DNA from: Ascidiaceihabitans sp034111945
GTDB lineage: Bacteria > Pseudomonadota > Alphaproteobacteria > Rhodobacterales > Rhodobacteraceae
Assembly (NCBI GenBank): GCA_047626725.1
Contig: JBLHSG010000020.1
Coordinates: 17,713 to 81,712, forward strand
DNA: 64,000 bases
Reading direction: 5' to 3'
Part shown: piece by piece, positions 43,921 through 52,370 of the stretch
Layout: each line of letters starts with the position of its first letter
How positions within the stretch are numbered: the stretch's first letter is position 1
The notes under the pieces: model-generated
Seen by the model: the letters and a program-made list of their open reading frames with translations, nothing else
What the model was told of the DNA's origin: nothing
The model's database searches: none
Program-made: the position numbers and the translations under genes

Positions 43921-44787
43921 ATGACCACGCCAGCCGTTTCATTCGAAGTATTTCCCCCAAAATCCATCGATGCCTCGTTCCGGCTGTGGGACACTGCGCA
44001 AGCGCTCGCGCCTCTTGATCCACGTTTCTTTTCCGTGACTTACGGTGCTGGCGGATCAACCCAGGACTTGACCCATGATGCCGCAGAAACACTGCGCCGC
44101 ACATCTGGTCTAAAGGTCGCCGCACATCTAACCTGTGTCGGCGCATCCAAAGCGCACGTGATGAAAACCACCGATCGATTTGCAAAAGCAGGCATTACCG
44201 ACATCGTCGCCCTGCGCGGTGATCCGATTGACGGATCATCCACATTCAGCGCGCACGAGGATGGGTTTCAAGACAGCTGCCAGTTGATTTCGGCCCTTGC
44301 AGAACGCGGCAATTTCACCATTCGCGTCGGCGCATACCCCGACGTGCACCCAGATGCTGCCAGCATGCAACAAAACGTGGACTGGCTAAAAGCCAAGATC
44401 GACGCCGGCGCATCAGAGGCGCTGACGCAGTTTTTCTTTAAGGCAGAAACCTTTTTGCGATTCCGCGATGCCTGCGCAGATGCTGGCATCACAGCCCCGA
44501 TCACGCCTGGCGTTTTGCCGATAACCAATTGGAAAAGCACGGTTTCGTTTGCTGCAAAATGTGGCGCAATTATCCCTGATGACGTGGCGCAAATGTTTGA
44601 CAAAGCTCAGCGCGACAATCGTGTTGATCTGCTTTCTATCGCCCAGTGCACTGAATTGTGCGACACGCTGGTCTGTGAAGGCGTTGAAAACTTGCACTTT
44701 TACACGCTAAACCGTCCCGACCTGACACGCGATGTCTGCCATGCACTTGGCGTGACCCAAGAGGCAAGCATCCGCAACGTCGCGTAA
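43921..44787 (+). CDS. metF: 5,10-methylenetetrahydrofolate reductase
   Basis: A 288-residue flavoprotein that reduces methylene-THF to methyl-THF for methionine synthesis. Recognisable segments are SFEVFPPKSID with the catalytic Glu at the N-terminus, FFSVTYGAGGSTQD, DIVALRGDPIDG, GAYPDVHPDA, and LTQFFFKAETFLRFRDAC. The length matches the bacterial single-domain enzyme. It is divergent from the MetR-like gene. A strong terminator follows at 44815. Confidence 0.95.
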   Translation: MTTPAVSFEVFPPKSIDASFRLWDTAQALAPLDPRFFSVTYGAGGSTQDLTHDAAETLRRTSGLKVAAHLTCVGASKAHVMKTTDRFAKAGITDIVALRGDPIDGSSTFSAHEDGFQDSCQLISALAERGNFTIRVGAYPDVHPDAASMQQNVDWLKAKIDAGASEALTQFFFKAETFLRFRDACADAGITAPITPGVLPITNWKSTVSFAAKCGAIIPDDVAQMFDKAQRDNRVDLLSIAQCTELCDTLVCEGVENLHFYTLNRPDLTRDVCHALGVTQEASIRNVA

Positions 44788-44814
44788 CCCTTGTCCTGAA
44801 ACGCGCAGCTATTT

Positions 44815-44849
44815 AGCCTTTCGGAACATGCTGCTTCGAAAGGCTTTTT
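44815..44849 (+). terminator. Rho-independent terminator overlapping the next gene's ribosome site
   Basis: AGCCTTTCG at 44815-44823 and CGAAAGGCT at 44837-44845 form a perfect 9-bp stem with a 13-base loop and five T residues (44845-44849). The next gene's ATG is at 44851. The AAAGG that could serve as its ribosome site lies inside the descending arm (44839-44843), so the hairpin both ends metF transcription and could hide the start of the thioesterase. Confidence 0.8.
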
Positions 44850-44850
44850 C

Positions 44851-45333
44851 ATGCCCAGATACGCCCAATCTGCTGCCGACCTGATGACCACTGATGACGT
44901 TTTATCGTTGTCCGGTCTGGAATTTATGCAAGGGATTTTGTCAGGCGACCACCCTGCCCCACCAATCGGGCAAACGTTGGGATACACCCTGCACGAAATC
45001 AGCGATGGGCGGGCCGTGTTTCGTGGCGCGCCAGAATTCAAAACCACCAACCCGATGGGCACTGTGCACGGGGGCTGGTATGGCACATTATTGGACAGCG
45101 CGATGGCCTGCGCCGTTATGACCAAAGTACCGCGCGGGTCGGTTTACACGACCCTAGAATACAAGATTAACATCCTGCGTTCGATCCCTTTAGGCATGAC
45201 GATTGATTGCACAGGCATCGTTGATCATGCTGGCCGATCAACTGGCGTGGCGACCGGCGAAATTCGCGGGGTTGATGACGGCAAGCTATATGCGACGGGG
45301 TCAACCACCTGTATTATAATGAAAATCCGCTAA
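44851..45333 (+). CDS. PaaI-type hotdog thioesterase
   Basis: A 160-residue hotdog-fold protein. The family core is EFKTTNPMGTVHGGWYGTLLDSAMACAVMT (about 65-94), with the His-Gly-Gly and catalytic acid positions, and the second half has YTTLEYKINILRSIP and GVATGEIRGVDDGKLYATGSTTCII. It hydrolyses acyl-CoA thioesters, often aromatic ones. The ATG at 44851 follows a terminator hairpin directly; an in-frame ATG at 44884 is an alternative if transcription starts inside the gene. Its end overlaps the convergent DUF2235 gene by four bases. Confidence 0.85.
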   Translation: MPRYAQSAADLMTTDDVLSLSGLEFMQGILSGDHPAPPIGQTLGYTLHEISDGRAVFRGAPEFKTTNPMGTVHGGWYGTLLDSAMACAVMTKVPRGSVYTTLEYKINILRSIPLGMTIDCTGIVDHAGRSTGVATGEIRGVDDGKLYATGSTTCIIMKIR

Positions 45334-46412
45334 CGGCGTACGGCTTGGCGTAATCCGGGCCACGCCCAAGCAGACCGGTTTCCCAACCCCTCGCGGACCG
45401 ATGGGTGAATGCGTTCTGAAGGGTCGAGCCCCACTTTGCGGGCTTTGCGTGTGATGAACCATTTCCCGAATCCGCGCCACGTGCCGCTTGCCGGTGCTTT
45501 GGGATCTTGCGGAAATCGGTCTTTCCAATCTTTTGGCAAAGGCAGGCCGCAGCCTTCGGCCTTGTCCAGCATCCAGACCAACGGGATGTTTGAAAGCGGG
45601 CGTGCTTGCATAAAGTCGCCCAAATGCCCGCCAACATCGCCATGTGATCCGCGAAACCACATTTGTTCAAGCTGACCGGGCCAATTCGGATCGCTGTCCC
45701 ACATAACTGGCGCATAGGCGACGCGGGTCTCATGACGGGCCAACGCATGAAAGCCGTGCTTTACCGATTTACCGAGTTGGTGGTCATGGAAAGCATGGCG
45801 CGGTGCGCTGAAACGCCACAAAAGCGGGGCGTTTAAACCCAATGATTTGACTGTATCCCAGACGCCGATCATCTCGATTTCGACGCGGCGATGACAGTGA
45901 ATGTCGGCAAATCGTTGCGCGGCATCGCTGTCTGGTGCGTATTCATAATGGCGATAAACATCGCGAATATTGCGTTCTGTTGCGTGGCTGGCGCGTAGCA
46001 ATCCGACCCGGTCAATCGCGCCGGCAAGCGAGCGTACGGCATAGGCCCCACGCGAATACCCCATCAGAAATATGCGATCACCCGGGCGATATCGTGATGA
46101 AAGATAGCCATAGGCGCGCCGGATTTGTCGATTAATCCCGCGCCCCATCAGCACATCGCCAGCTTTGCGCCAATGCGACCACTGCAAACCAGCCTCGTAA
46201 TAGACCGATACGTCACTGCCCATTTCGGACAGCAATTTAAACGTCAGTCCGGCGTTGGTTTCGCACCCTTTCGCAAGCTTGGACATCGTACCATCCAAGA
46301 TCACCACATGAATTGTGGGCCCACGCGTTGGCGGCGCAACTGCAGGAACATCCCGCCCAAAGCGGGCCTGCAGCCATCCGGCAATACGTTTATTCAGCTG
46401 CGATAGGGGCAT
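45330..46412 (-). CDS. DUF2235 family alpha/beta hydrolase-like protein
   Basis: A 360-residue protein. The N-terminal HVVILDGTMSKL (about 35-46) and the nucleophile elbow GYSRGAYAVRSLAG (Ser120) are typical of DUF2235, a family related to Tle1-type phospholipases. Later segments are HRRVEIEMIGVWDTVKSLG, HDHQLGKSVKHGFHALARHETR and MWFRGSHGDVGGH, which carries a probable catalytic His/Asp. No secretion-system genes are nearby, so a housekeeping lipase role is more likely than an effector role (inference). Its start overlaps the end of the CoxL-like gene by 23 bases on the same strand, so they are co-transcribed. Confidence 0.85.
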   Translation of the reverse strand: MPLSQLNKRIAGWLQARFGRDVPAVAPPTRGPTIHVVILDGTMSKLAKGCETNAGLTFKLLSEMGSDVSVYYEAGLQWSHWRKAGDVLMGRGINRQIRRAYGYLSSRYRPGDRIFLMGYSRGAYAVRSLAGAIDRVGLLRASHATERNIRDVYRHYEYAPDSDAAQRFADIHCHRRVEIEMIGVWDTVKSLGLNAPLLWRFSAPRHAFHDHQLGKSVKHGFHALARHETRVAYAPVMWDSDPNWPGQLEQMWFRGSHGDVGGHLGDFMQARPLSNIPLVWMLDKAEGCGLPLPKDWKDRFPQDPKAPASGTWRGFGKWFITRKARKVGLDPSERIHPSVREGLGNRSAWAWPGLRQAVRR

Positions 46413-48687
46413 TCCTTAACAATTCCCAAACTCTGTGCGGCGTAAACGGCATGTCCGCTTGGCGCACGCCATGATCCCAAAGTGCATCTTGCACCGCATT
46501 GGCCACGGCGGCCAGTGCACCAACGGTCCCTGCCTCGCCACACCCCTTCATCCCCATGATGTTGGCGGTTGACGGTACAGGTACAGACGTAAAGTTAATA
46601 TTGGGTACGTCATCCGCCCGTGGCAAGGCGTAGTCCATGAACGATGCTGTGAGCAATTGGCCGTCTTCGTCGTACACAACGTGCTCCGTGATGGCTTGTC
46701 CGATGCCTTGAACGACGCCGCCGTGTACTTGCCCTTCGGCCATTACAGGACTGATAAGGTTACCAAAATCGTCGACCACGATGTACAGTTCCGTGGTTAC
46801 AACACCGGTGTCGGGATCAATCACAACTTCTGTAACATGACAGCCATTCGGGAAACTGCGCGCAGGCAATTTTGCGGTTTCTTCGTGCACCAACAAATCA
46901 TCACGCCCTGCTGCGCGCGCCATTTCAGCGACCTCAAGCATGGTTGGCGTCAGATTTGACCCCTCGGCGCGAAAGCGTTCATCGTCGAATGAGACCTCCT
47001 TGGCGGGGACCCCCATTTCGTCGGCAATAAAGGCGCTGAACACTTCGACGATCTTGGTTACCGTGGCCAAGGTCGCGTTGTTTTGCACAGTCACGGATCG
47101 TGAACCGCCGGTGCCGCCGCCTTTTGCGATCAGATCACTGTCGCCCTGAATAACGAATATTTTGTCAGCTGGAATTCCGGTTTGATCGCTTAGGAACTGC
47201 GCATAAACCGTTTCATGGCCCTGTCCGTTTGATTGCGTGCCCACCAAAATATGCACTGTTCCATCGTCGTTAAACACGACTTTTGCGGTCTCTGACGGGT
47301 CGCCTAAAATGCTTTCGATATAGTAGCAGAGGCCTTGGCCGCGCAGCAGCCCTTTGGATGCGTCAGCGGCGCGACGTGTAGCAAACCCATCGGCGTCAAC
47401 GATTTCAGCCGCGCGCCCCAGCAACAGATCAAAGTTACCGACATCATAGGTTTCGCCCGTCGCGGCCTTGTAGGGAAACTGCTCGGGTTTGATGAAATTC
47501 TTGCGACGCAATTCCCACGGATCAACGCCAAGTTCACGCGCTGCACGGTCCATGACACGTTCCAGAACATAGATCGCTTCGGGACGGCCCGCGCCACGAT
47601 ACGCATCCACTTGGGTCGTGTTGGTAAAATAGCCGTTCACGTGCAAATACGTGGTTTGCACATCATACACGCCCATCAAAACCCGGCTAAACAGCATCGT
47701 CTGGATTGGTTGACCAAACTGCGAATTATAAGCCCCAAGGTTGCAATCCGTGTGCACGCGGTAGGCGGTAATTTTGTGATCCTTATCAAAGGCCAATTCC
47801 GCCAAAGACGTCAAATCACGACCCGCATTGTCCGACAACATCGCCTCTGTGCGTTCTGACATCCAGCGCACTGGCCGGTTCAGAATTTTGGCCGCAAGGG
47901 CCGCACAAAACGGCTCAGGATAGCCCATCGATTTCATGCCAAAACCACCACCGGTATCGGGGTTGGTCACGTGCACATTTTCAGCATCCAGACCAAAGGC
48001 GGCCATCATCTGATCCTTGTGCGCCCAAACGCCCTGACCGTTGATCGCGACGTGCAAACGGCCCTCGGACCAATTGGCATATGTGCCGCGCGGTTCCATC
48101 GAATTCACGATGATCCGGTTGTCGCCCACATCCAACGACACCACGTGTGCGGCCGCCTCGAATGCGGCTGTTGTTGCGGCCTCGTCACCCATTCCCCAGT
48201 CAAACGCGACGTTATCGGGGGCTTCGGAATGTACGGTTTCACCACCAGAGGTCAAAGACATTTTGGCCGGTAATTCGTCGTAATCAAATTCAATCAATTC
48301 CGCCGCATCACGGGCCTGCGCCAATGTGTCGGCCACGACAAACGCAATCGGTTCACCCACAAAACGCACACGGTCTTTGGCCAAAATCGGGCGAAACGAC
48401 GCCGCCCCTTTGGTACCGTCACGATTGTCGACAACAGTGGCGCGCATCGCGATATTCATACCCGCGGCTTCTAGATCTTCGACCGTCAGAACCGCATGAA
48501 CACCATCAGATTCACGCGCATCCGTCACATCCAACTGCGTGATAATTCCGTGCGCAACGGACGATCGAAACACAAATCCATGCAGCGATGTTTGAGGCGC
48601 AATATCATCCACATAGCGGCCTGCACCTGTCAGAAACCGAACATCTTCAACCCGTTTTACCGACTGGCTCTTACCAAACTTATCCAT
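46390..48687 (-). CDS. Xanthine dehydrogenase-family molybdopterin-binding subunit (form II CoxL-like)
   Basis: A 765-residue large subunit of the molybdenum hydroxylase family. The N-terminal VKRVEDVRFLTGAGRYVDDI is the usual opening. The active-site loop reads AYRGAGR, the form II (BMS) version, not the AYRCSFR of true CO dehydrogenases. Further segments are PDTGGGFGMK, GTQSNGQGHETVYAQFLS and the late GMKGCGEAGTVGA with the conserved active-site Glu. The iron-sulfur (CoxS) and FAD (CoxM) subunits are not adjacent, so it must pair with subunits encoded elsewhere or have its own partner set. The substrate is unknown. The ATG at 48687 follows AAAGGAC. Confidence 0.88.
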   Translation of the reverse strand: MDKFGKSQSVKRVEDVRFLTGAGRYVDDIAPQTSLHGFVFRSSVAHGIITQLDVTDARESDGVHAVLTVEDLEAAGMNIAMRATVVDNRDGTKGAASFRPILAKDRVRFVGEPIAFVVADTLAQARDAAELIEFDYDELPAKMSLTSGGETVHSEAPDNVAFDWGMGDEAATTAAFEAAAHVVSLDVGDNRIIVNSMEPRGTYANWSEGRLHVAINGQGVWAHKDQMMAAFGLDAENVHVTNPDTGGGFGMKSMGYPEPFCAALAAKILNRPVRWMSERTEAMLSDNAGRDLTSLAELAFDKDHKITAYRVHTDCNLGAYNSQFGQPIQTMLFSRVLMGVYDVQTTYLHVNGYFTNTTQVDAYRGAGRPEAIYVLERVMDRAARELGVDPWELRRKNFIKPEQFPYKAATGETYDVGNFDLLLGRAAEIVDADGFATRRAADASKGLLRGQGLCYYIESILGDPSETAKVVFNDDGTVHILVGTQSNGQGHETVYAQFLSDQTGIPADKIFVIQGDSDLIAKGGGTGGSRSVTVQNNATLATVTKIVEVFSAFIADEMGVPAKEVSFDDERFRAEGSNLTPTMLEVAEMARAAGRDDLLVHEETAKLPARSFPNGCHVTEVVIDPDTGVVTTELYIVVDDFGNLISPVMAEGQVHGGVVQGIGQAITEHVVYDEDGQLLTASFMDYALPRADDVPNINFTSVPVPSTANIMGMKGCGEAGTVGALAAVANAVQDALWDHGVRQADMPFTPHRVWELLRNAPIAAE

Positions 48688-48937
48688 GAGAAATGTCCTT
48701 TCTGGCGATCATAACTTGTTCAGGACATTAGCGGGCAAAGCCGCCGTGTCCAGCGCGATCGCCATACAACTCTGCGTCATCACGGCCTTGTACGAGGTTT
48801 TCCGCCCCCCCTAAGCAGCGCAGTTATAAATCCAGTGCCAAAGGCCAACATTTCACGCAGATGATCGACACAGTCATGCAGATCAGACTACTGTCCTTTA
48901 CCAAACACGCACACACCAAAACAGGGCACCAAACGCG

Positions 48938-49537
48938 ATGGATCAGGTCAAATTCACCCAGATGAAAGACGGCACAAAAGAGGAATACGAATTCCTGACC
49001 CGCCACGAGGTCGAATTCACCAAAGGCACCGCAGATCGCCTGTTGTCCGCCTTGGTTGATTTGGACGCAGGATTATCCGGTTACAAAGTCACGCGGCTTG
49101 GCCATTCACTGCAATCCGCAACACGGGCCACGCGCGACGGGGCTGACATTGACTGGATCGTATCAGCCCTGTTGCACGACATTGGCGACATCTACGCCCC
49201 TTATAATCACGATGAATATGCCGCAACAATTCTACGCCCGTTTGTGCGCGAACAATGCAGCTGGTGCGTGCAAACCCATGGTGATTTTCAAATGATTTAC
49301 TATGGGCACCACGTTGGTGGAAATGCCAACAAACGGGACAAGTTCACAGGCCACATTTACTTTGAGGATTGCGCGCAATTTTGTGAACGCTGGGATCAAA
49401 GCAGTTTTGATCCGGATTACGACACGCTCCCTATCGAACACTTTGCGCCATTGGTTCACGAGGTTTTTGCCCGCGATCCCTATGACCCCAAAGTGATCTG
49501 CGAAGGCACGCGCGTCCCGTTGATGCGCGCGCCCTAG
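48938..49537 (+). CDS. HD-domain oxygenase-like protein (PhnZ/TmpB/MIOX type)
   Basis: A 199-residue HD-domain protein. Candidate ligands follow the pattern of mixed-valent diiron oxygenases: His56 (GHSLQSATRA), His80-Asp81 (ALLHDIGD), His91 (YNHDEYAA), His114 (QTHGDFQ) and Asp153 (ERWDQSSFDPDY). The spacing His56-His80 (24) and His91-His114 (23) is close to PhnZ as I recall it, and the WDQSSFDPDY ending resembles TmpB. Those enzymes cleave 2-aminoethylphosphonate- or trimethylaminoethylphosphonate-derived hydroxy compounds. No partner dioxygenase is adjacent. An ordinary HD phosphohydrolase remains possible. Confidence 0.7.
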   Translation: MDQVKFTQMKDGTKEEYEFLTRHEVEFTKGTADRLLSALVDLDAGLSGYKVTRLGHSLQSATRATRDGADIDWIVSALLHDIGDIYAPYNHDEYAATILRPFVREQCSWCVQTHGDFQMIYYGHHVGGNANKRDKFTGHIYFEDCAQFCERWDQSSFDPDYDTLPIEHFAPLVHEVFARDPYDPKVICEGTRVPLMRAP

Positions 49538-49551
49538 CATTTATTTGGCGA

Positions 49552-49575
49552 AAGGTGCGCGTGATTGCGCACCTT
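49552..49575. terminator. Hairpin between convergent HD-oxygenase and gcdH genes
   Basis: AAGGTGCGC at 49552-49560 and GCGCACCTT at 49567-49575 form a perfect 9-bp stem with a 6-base loop, 14 bases after the plus-strand stop and four bases before the minus-strand stop. The position suits a shared terminator, although T-runs are short. Confidence 0.6.
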
Positions 49576-49579
49576 GGAT

Positions 49580-50803
49580 TTAATAGAACGCTTGGATACC
49601 GGTTTGGGCACGCCCAAGGATCAACGCGTGCACATCATGCGTGCCTTCATACGTGTTAACCGTTTCCAGGTTCATCATGTGCCGCATCACTTGGAATTCG
49701 CCGCTGATACCGTTGCCGCCGTGCATATCGCGTGACATCCGCGCAATATCCAGCGCCTTGCCGCAGTTGTTGCGCTTTACGATACTGATCATTTCAGGCG
49801 CTGCATTTGCATCATCCATCAAACGCCCGACTTGCAAGGCACCCTGCAAACCCAATGCAATTTCGGTCTGCATGTCAGCCAATTTCTTTTGGAACAACTG
49901 CGTGCCGGCCAGCGGTTTGTTGAACTGTTTACGATCCAAACCATATTGACGCGCGGCGTGCCAGCAGAATTCCGCAGCCCCCATCGCGCCCCATGAAATG
50001 CCGTACCGCGCGCGGTTCAAACAGCCAAACGGGCCTTTCAAACCTTGAACATTTGGCAGCAAAGCGTCTTCGCCAACTTCGACACCTTCCATCACAATTT
50101 CACCGGTGATCGAGGCGCGCAGCGATAGCTTGTTACCGATCTTTGGCGCGCTCAAACCCTTCATACCTTTTTCCAGAATAAAGCCGCGAATCTTACCGCC
50201 GTGCTCTTCGGACTTGGCCCAAATCACAAACACATCCGCGATCGGTGCGTTTGAAATCCACATTTTGGCACCAGAGATCACGTATCCACCGTCAACCTTT
50301 TTGGCCACAGTTTTCATGCCTGCAGGGTCACTGCCTGCGTCCGGTTCGGTCAGGCCAAAACAGCCGATTGATGTGCCAGCCGCCAGACCGGGCAAGTATT
50401 TGCGTCGCTGCGCCTCTGATCCGTAGGCGTAGATCGGGTACATAACGAGCGAGGATTGCACCGACATCATTGACCGGTATCCGCTGTCGATCCGTTCAAC
50501 TTCGCGTGCGACCAAACCGTAGCTGACGTATGATCCGCCCAGGCCGCCGTATTCTTCGGGCAGCGTCACACCCAACAGGCCCATGTCGCCCATTTCTTCA
50601 AAAATGCCCGCGTCGGTTTCTTCGTTCGCAAAGGCGCTGATGATGCGTGGGGCCAATTTTTCAGACGCATAGGCGGCCGCCGATGCTTGGATCATCCGTT
50701 CGTCTTCGGACAATTGGCTGCTTAGGCGAAACGGGTCAGACCATTCAAAGCTGCCCAAATCAGGTTGATCTTTGGCTTTAAGAACCGGAGTTTCTGCATT
50801 CAT
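49580..50803 (-). CDS. gcdH: Glutaryl-CoA dehydrogenase
   Basis: A 407-residue acyl-CoA dehydrogenase from the ATG at 50803 (AAGGA upstream); the frame runs on to 50860. Family features are PEEYGGLGGSYVSYGLVAREVERIDSGYRSMMSVQSSLVMYPIYAYGSEAQRRKYLPGLA, FGLTEPDAGSDPAGM and the catalytic-Glu motif YEGTHDVHALILGRAQTG. The RSMMSVQSSLVM stretch is typical of GcdH, which converts glutaryl-CoA to crotonyl-CoA in lysine and tryptophan breakdown. A LysR-type gene is divergent, 103 bases away, as in many GcdH/GcdR pairs. Confidence 0.92.
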   Translation of the reverse strand: MNAETPVLKAKDQPDLGSFEWSDPFRLSSQLSEDERMIQASAAAYASEKLAPRIISAFANEETDAGIFEEMGDMGLLGVTLPEEYGGLGGSYVSYGLVAREVERIDSGYRSMMSVQSSLVMYPIYAYGSEAQRRKYLPGLAAGTSIGCFGLTEPDAGSDPAGMKTVAKKVDGGYVISGAKMWISNAPIADVFVIWAKSEEHGGKIRGFILEKGMKGLSAPKIGNKLSLRASITGEIVMEGVEVGEDALLPNVQGLKGPFGCLNRARYGISWGAMGAAEFCWHAARQYGLDRKQFNKPLAGTQLFQKKLADMQTEIALGLQGALQVGRLMDDANAAPEMISIVKRNNCGKALDIARMSRDMHGGNGISGEFQVMRHMMNLETVNTYEGTHDVHALILGRAQTGIQAFY

Positions 50804-50906
50804 GGCGTGCGTCCTTTTTCGAATCCAACATTTCCATAAATATTGCACAAATGCGCCCAAACCTCTAACGCTGGTTTAGCCTGCAATTGATGAGTAAAAC
50901 GCATAG

Positions 50907-51791
50907 ATGATCGCCCCCCGCCGTTTCCTTCCCTCGACCTCTGCCCTGATCGCATTTGAGGCTGCGGCCCGCCTTGGCACGGCCACTGCCGCCGGGGCAG
51001 AGCTGTCGTTAAGCCAATCCGCGATCAGTCGTCAGATCAAAACGCTTGAGGAACAGCTCGACGTTCAACTGATGCGCCGCGAAGGTCGATTGTTGTATTT
51101 GACTCCCGTGGGCAAGGATTACGCCGACAAGGTGCGCACGATTTTATCGCAACTTGCATCCGCGTCCGTCCATGCCCGTGCCAACCCCGAAGGCGGCACA
51201 CTGAACCTTGCAATCTTGCCCGCATTTGGCATGCATTGGCTGGCCCCGCGTCTGTCCGATTTCGCCGCGACCCACCCCGAAGTCACGGTGAACTTGTCGA
51301 CCCGCCTGTCGCCGTTTGATTTCCGCACAACCCGCTTTGACGCCGCCATTCATTTCGGGCGCACGGATTGGGCCGGCGCGTTTCACATGGCGTTGATGTC
51401 CGAAACCGTTGTGCCTGTCTGCGCCCCAGACATGATGCCGGAACCCGCCCAGGACGCTCACGAAATTCTGCAACATCCATTGCTGCATCTGGATACGCGT
51501 CCGCGCGGTTGGGCCCGTTGGTTCAAAGATCACGGCGTCACCAAAGACGTCCCTCCGGGCATGATTTTTGACCAGTTTTCAACGATGGCACAGGCGGCGA
51601 TGCACGGCCTTGGCATTGCGCTGTTGCCGACATTTGTGGCTGATCCCTATTTGAACAACGGCCAACTTGCGCGCGCGGCCCGTCACACAAACGACAGTAT
51701 CGGCACCTATTATCTGGTCTGGCCGCAGGATCGAACCGAAGGTGCGCCGCTCAAGGCATTTCGCAGCTGGTTGGGCACACAAACCGGCTAA
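50907..51791 (+). CDS. LysR-family regulator, GcvA/GcdR-like
   Basis: A 294-residue LysR regulator. The helix-turn-helix region is LPSTSALIAFEAAARLGTATAAGAELSLSQSAISRQIKTLEEQLDVQLMRREGRLLYLTPVGKDYA (about 7-72), of the GcvA-like type. The effector domain includes LNLAILPAFGMHWLAPRLSDFAATHPEVTVNL. It is divergent from gcdH and is probably its regulator. The start at 50907 lacks a strong ribosome site. Confidence 0.85.
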   Translation: MIAPRRFLPSTSALIAFEAAARLGTATAAGAELSLSQSAISRQIKTLEEQLDVQLMRREGRLLYLTPVGKDYADKVRTILSQLASASVHARANPEGGTLNLAILPAFGMHWLAPRLSDFAATHPEVTVNLSTRLSPFDFRTTRFDAAIHFGRTDWAGAFHMALMSETVVPVCAPDMMPEPAQDAHEILQHPLLHLDTRPRGWARWFKDHGVTKDVPPGMIFDQFSTMAQAAMHGLGIALLPTFVADPYLNNGQLARAARHTNDSIGTYYLVWPQDRTEGAPLKAFRSWLGTQTG

Positions 51792-51894
51792 ATGCCCAAA
51801 CTGCGTCGCAACGTTGCCGCATTTGCGCCCAAATCCCAAAGTATCGACAATTCTATGTTTAACGGGTGGGGCCGCGACACACAGGAGCACTTTC

Positions 51895-52242
51895 ATGCTG
51901 CGCAAAACAACACTTATGGCCGCTTTGGCGGTTTCTTTTCTTTCGACCACCGCACACGCGGCGGAACACATCATTTTGATTATGCCGGATGCATATTTCC
52001 CAGCAACATCTTATGTTTCTGCGGGCGATACGCTGCGGTTCGTCAATGAAACCGAAGGCACAATTAACGTCATTTCCGAAGGGAATGAATGGAGCACCGG
52101 CGATCTAAGCCTCGACCAAGAAGCCACAGTTGGCGTGTCGCAAGACATGAAGCGCGGCTTTTATCACGAGGGTGTCTTTGACGACAATGGCGACCCTTTG
52201 GTGACAGGCATCCTACACTTTGGTGCCGCACCAATTAACTAA
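51895..52242 (+). CDS. Small exported cupredoxin-like protein
   Basis: A 115-residue protein from the ATG at 51895 with CAGGAGCAC upstream. A Sec signal peptide covers about 1-23 (ending TTAHAAE). The mature part reads like a plastocyanin fold: an ILIMPDAYFPATSYVSAGDTLRFVNETEGTINVISE strand pair, then a loop and a final strand. The His/Cys/His/Met copper ligand set of cupredoxins is not evident, since the mature protein has no cysteine. It is thus cupredoxin-like at most. It sits 103 bases after the LysR gene and converges on the yedK run. Confidence 0.65.
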   Translation: MLRKTTLMAALAVSFLSTTAHAAEHIILIMPDAYFPATSYVSAGDTLRFVNETEGTINVISEGNEWSTGDLSLDQEATVGVSQDMKRGFYHEGVFDDNGDPLVTGILHFGAAPIN

Positions 52243-52370
52243 ACCGCGCTGCCTTTTGGCATCGCCAAATAGGTTTCAAAAGCATGTTGGGTCTTGATCT
52301 GGGACCCGACTGGGCATCCAAACACGCGCGTTTGGGTGGCCTTTTTGCCGTTCAAAACCAGACGGTTCAT
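52239..52370 (-). CDS. Possible 43-residue small protein coupled to yedK
   Basis: The ATG at 52370 overlaps the stop of the yedK gene in the ATGA manner, and the frame ends at a TAG at 52239-52241. The product is basic (MNRLVLNGKKATQTRVFG at the N-terminus) and its codons look like those of neighbouring genes. It overlaps the end of the convergent cupredoxin gene by four bases. No family is recognised and the ORF is short, so it may be chance. The coupling arrangement is the main support. Confidence 0.35.
   Translation of the reverse strand: MNRLVLNGKKATQTRVFGCPVGSQIKTQHAFETYLAMPKGSAV

Noticed and set aside
46390..48687. Carbon monoxide dehydrogenase large subunit
   Set aside because: The active-site loop is AYRGAGR and not AYRCSFR, so CO oxidation is not supported.
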